Assembly: GCA_002368155.1 (NCBI GenBank)
Contig: AP018180.1
Location: 3,536,719 to 3,600,718 of the forward strand
Length of the DNA stretch: 64,000 nt
Reading direction: 5' to 3'
Source: Nostoc carneum NIES-2107
GTDB lineage: Bacteria > Cyanobacteriota > Cyanobacteriia > Cyanobacteriales > Nostocaceae
Made by a program: the position numbers and the translations under genes. Within the stretch, counting starts at the first letter, position 1, and each line of letters begins with the position of its first letter. Under the pieces are notes generated by a model. That model worked only from the letters and a program-made list of their open reading frames with translations, had not been told where the DNA came from and made no database searches. Shown here one piece after another: positions 62,913-64,000 of the stretch.

Positions 62913-64000
62913 ATGATTAGAGTTCTGCTAGTAGATGACCAAGAAACTATTCGAGAATATTTAAGGTCATTGATTGAAAAAGAAACAGATTTAGAAGTAG
63001 TAGGAGTTGCAGAGAATGGAAAAGCTGCAATTATCAAAGTCGCTAACTTACATCCAGATGTCGTGCTCATCGACATGGAAATGCCTGAGATGGATGGTAT
63101 TAATGCGACAAGGATTATTAGTGAAAGATTTCCGAAGACGAAAATTTTGGTATTAAGTGGTTATGACAAGCATCAATATATTAACGCATCTCTCAATGCA
63201 GGAGCCTGTGGTTATATATTAAAAGACGCATCCCCAGAAGAACTAAGAGACTCGATTCGCCTGGTTGAGAAAGGCTATACTCAGTTAGCGCCTGGTTTAA
63301 TTAATAAAATTATTCCTCAGCAGCAACTATCTAGTTCGGAAATTTTTGATTTTCAAAAAAGTGCTGCATTACCGAAGCCAGGAATGCTACTCCAAGAAGA
63401 TACTCCGCTTTTATTAGATGTAATTCAAACAGACGAAGTTTTACCTCATACAACTCGTTGGGTAAAAGTAGGAGGGAAGTTTTTAATTGGATCTGTTGCC
63501 ACAGCAGTTATTTTATCTGCAGTTATTCAATATCAAGTAACTGTCAAGGCACCTGCGACTGTTCGTCCTGCTGGAGAAATGCGTTTAGTCCAATCAGCAT
63601 CAGAAGGAACTGTAAGAAGAATTCTGGTGAGAGAAAATCAGGTGGTAAATAAAGGAGATATTATTGCCACTATTGATGATAGCGAAATCCAAATTAAAAA
63701 AAGTCAAGTTCTAGCGAATATCCAGCAGAATGAAATGCAACTAATACAATTGGATGCTCAAATTCGTGCTGTAGATAGACAAATAAGTGCAGAAACAGAG
63801 CGAAATAAAAAGGCGATCGCAGGTGCAACGGCACAATTGCAGCATACAGAAAGAGAATATCAGCAAACTAAAGTTTCATTTAGCGGTCAACTAGACGAAG
63901 TTAGGGCAAATATTAAAATTGCCCAAAATGAATTACAAAAAGCAGAATTTGATTTGAAATCAATGCACGCGAATATGAAAGCGACAGAAGCAGCATGGAA
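62913..64000 (+). CDS. Response-regulator receiver fused to HlyD-type membrane fusion protein (partial)
   Basis: An open frame that runs off the right edge; 362 codons are visible. Residues 1-125 are a NarL-type receiver domain: acidic pocket D8/D9, phospho-acceptor D54 (LIDMEMP), S82 (LSGY) and K104 (LKDASPEELR). A linker follows (125-185), then a transmembrane helix (about 190-206). After that comes a typical HlyD/MFP N-terminal half: a lipoyl-like hairpin (EMRLVQSASEGTVRRILVRENQ, then VVNKGDIIATIDDSEI) and a long coiled coil beginning at about 262. No helix-turn-helix domain is present between receiver and membrane. The receiver should be cytoplasmic and the rest periplasmic. The start ATG is followed directly by the receiver, so the fusion is by translation. 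Confidence 0.85.
   Translation, partial: MIRVLLVDDQETIREYLRSLIEKETDLEVVGVAENGKAAIIKVANLHPDVVLIDMEMPEMDGINATRIISERFPKTKILVLSGYDKHQYINASLNAGACGYILKDASPEELRDSIRLVEKGYTQLAPGLINKIIPQQQLSSSEIFDFQKSAALPKPGMLLQEDTPLLLDVIQTDEVLPHTTRWVKVGGKFLIGSVATAVILSAVIQYQVTVKAPATVRPAGEMRLVQSASEGTVRRILVRENQVVNKGDIIATIDDSEIQIKKSQVLANIQQNEMQLIQLDAQIRAVDRQISAETERNKKAIAGATAQLQHTEREYQQTKVSFSGQLDEVRANIKIAQNELQKAEFDLKSMHANMKATEAAW

Noticed and set aside
1-64000. CRISPR arrays, rRNA genes, complete IS elements or prophage genes
   Set aside because: No regularly spaced repeats of 25-40 bases, no rRNA-like segments, no transposase, integrase or phage structural genes were seen.

Overview
The window comes from a filamentous, Nostoc/Calothrix-type cyanobacterium. 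The evidence is photosystem II genes (psbH, psbN, psbX), ycf66, a cyanobacterial AbrB-type regulator, a DUF3611/Tic21-like protein, a chorismate lyase of the Ycf21 type, the hormogonium polysaccharide (hps) locus, many GCGATCGC (HIP1) octamers, and heptameric short tandem repeats at many gene edges. Base composition looks AT-rich. The assignment to organism is by pattern recognition only.

Layout. 0.1-4.5 kb: two exported proteins (one with a PEP-CTERM anchor), a broken Uma2-type gene, a DUF58 gene and an AbiEii-like nucleotidyltransferase. 4.6-7.5 kb: MoxR ATPase, DUF4350 and DUF4129 genes, which together with DUF58 form a known cluster that is here split by the AbiEii-like gene. 7.6-12.9 kb: CysQ-like phosphatase, PfkB kinase, rsmI, a small membrane protein, rpsU and pth. 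13.2-14.4 kb: tatA-like gene, psbH and the divergent psbN. 14.5-22.7 kb: a GH38 alpha-mannosidase invaded by repeat DNA, a 551-residue protein of unknown function, a recQ relic, DUF3611 and a SpoIIE-type phosphatase. 23.9-27.3 kb: DUF502-nusB-ftsY on the minus strand.

27.7-40.7 kb is a long minus-strand hps region: hpsA, then pseudopilins HpsB, HpsC and an HpsD-like protein, glycosyltransferase HpsE, another FimT/GspH-type pseudopilin, a TIGR04282-type transferase, an HpsJ-like membrane protein and one more glycosyltransferase. These genes are expected to make and export the motility polysaccharide. After rpmB and htpG (41.4-43.8 kb), a second minus-strand sugar cluster (44.3-51.0 kb) holds four glycosyltransferases, a methyltransferase, a DegT-type aminotransferase and a cupin. 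One of its glycosyltransferases is a clear paralogue of HpsE, which suggests the two clusters serve related polymers.

51.3-64 kb: a CPBP protease, cyAbrB, sdhB, two TolB-like lipoproteins, ycf66 and psbX, a YggT protein, accC, tRNA-Leu(GAG), a chorismate lyase, and at the right edge an open gene that fuses a response-regulator receiver domain to an HlyD-type membrane fusion protein. That fusion is the most unusual gene seen. No CRISPR array, rRNA, complete IS element or prophage was seen. Mobile DNA is represented by MITE-like elements, palindromic repeats and heptamer repeats, several of which have become the ends or the interior of coding sequences.
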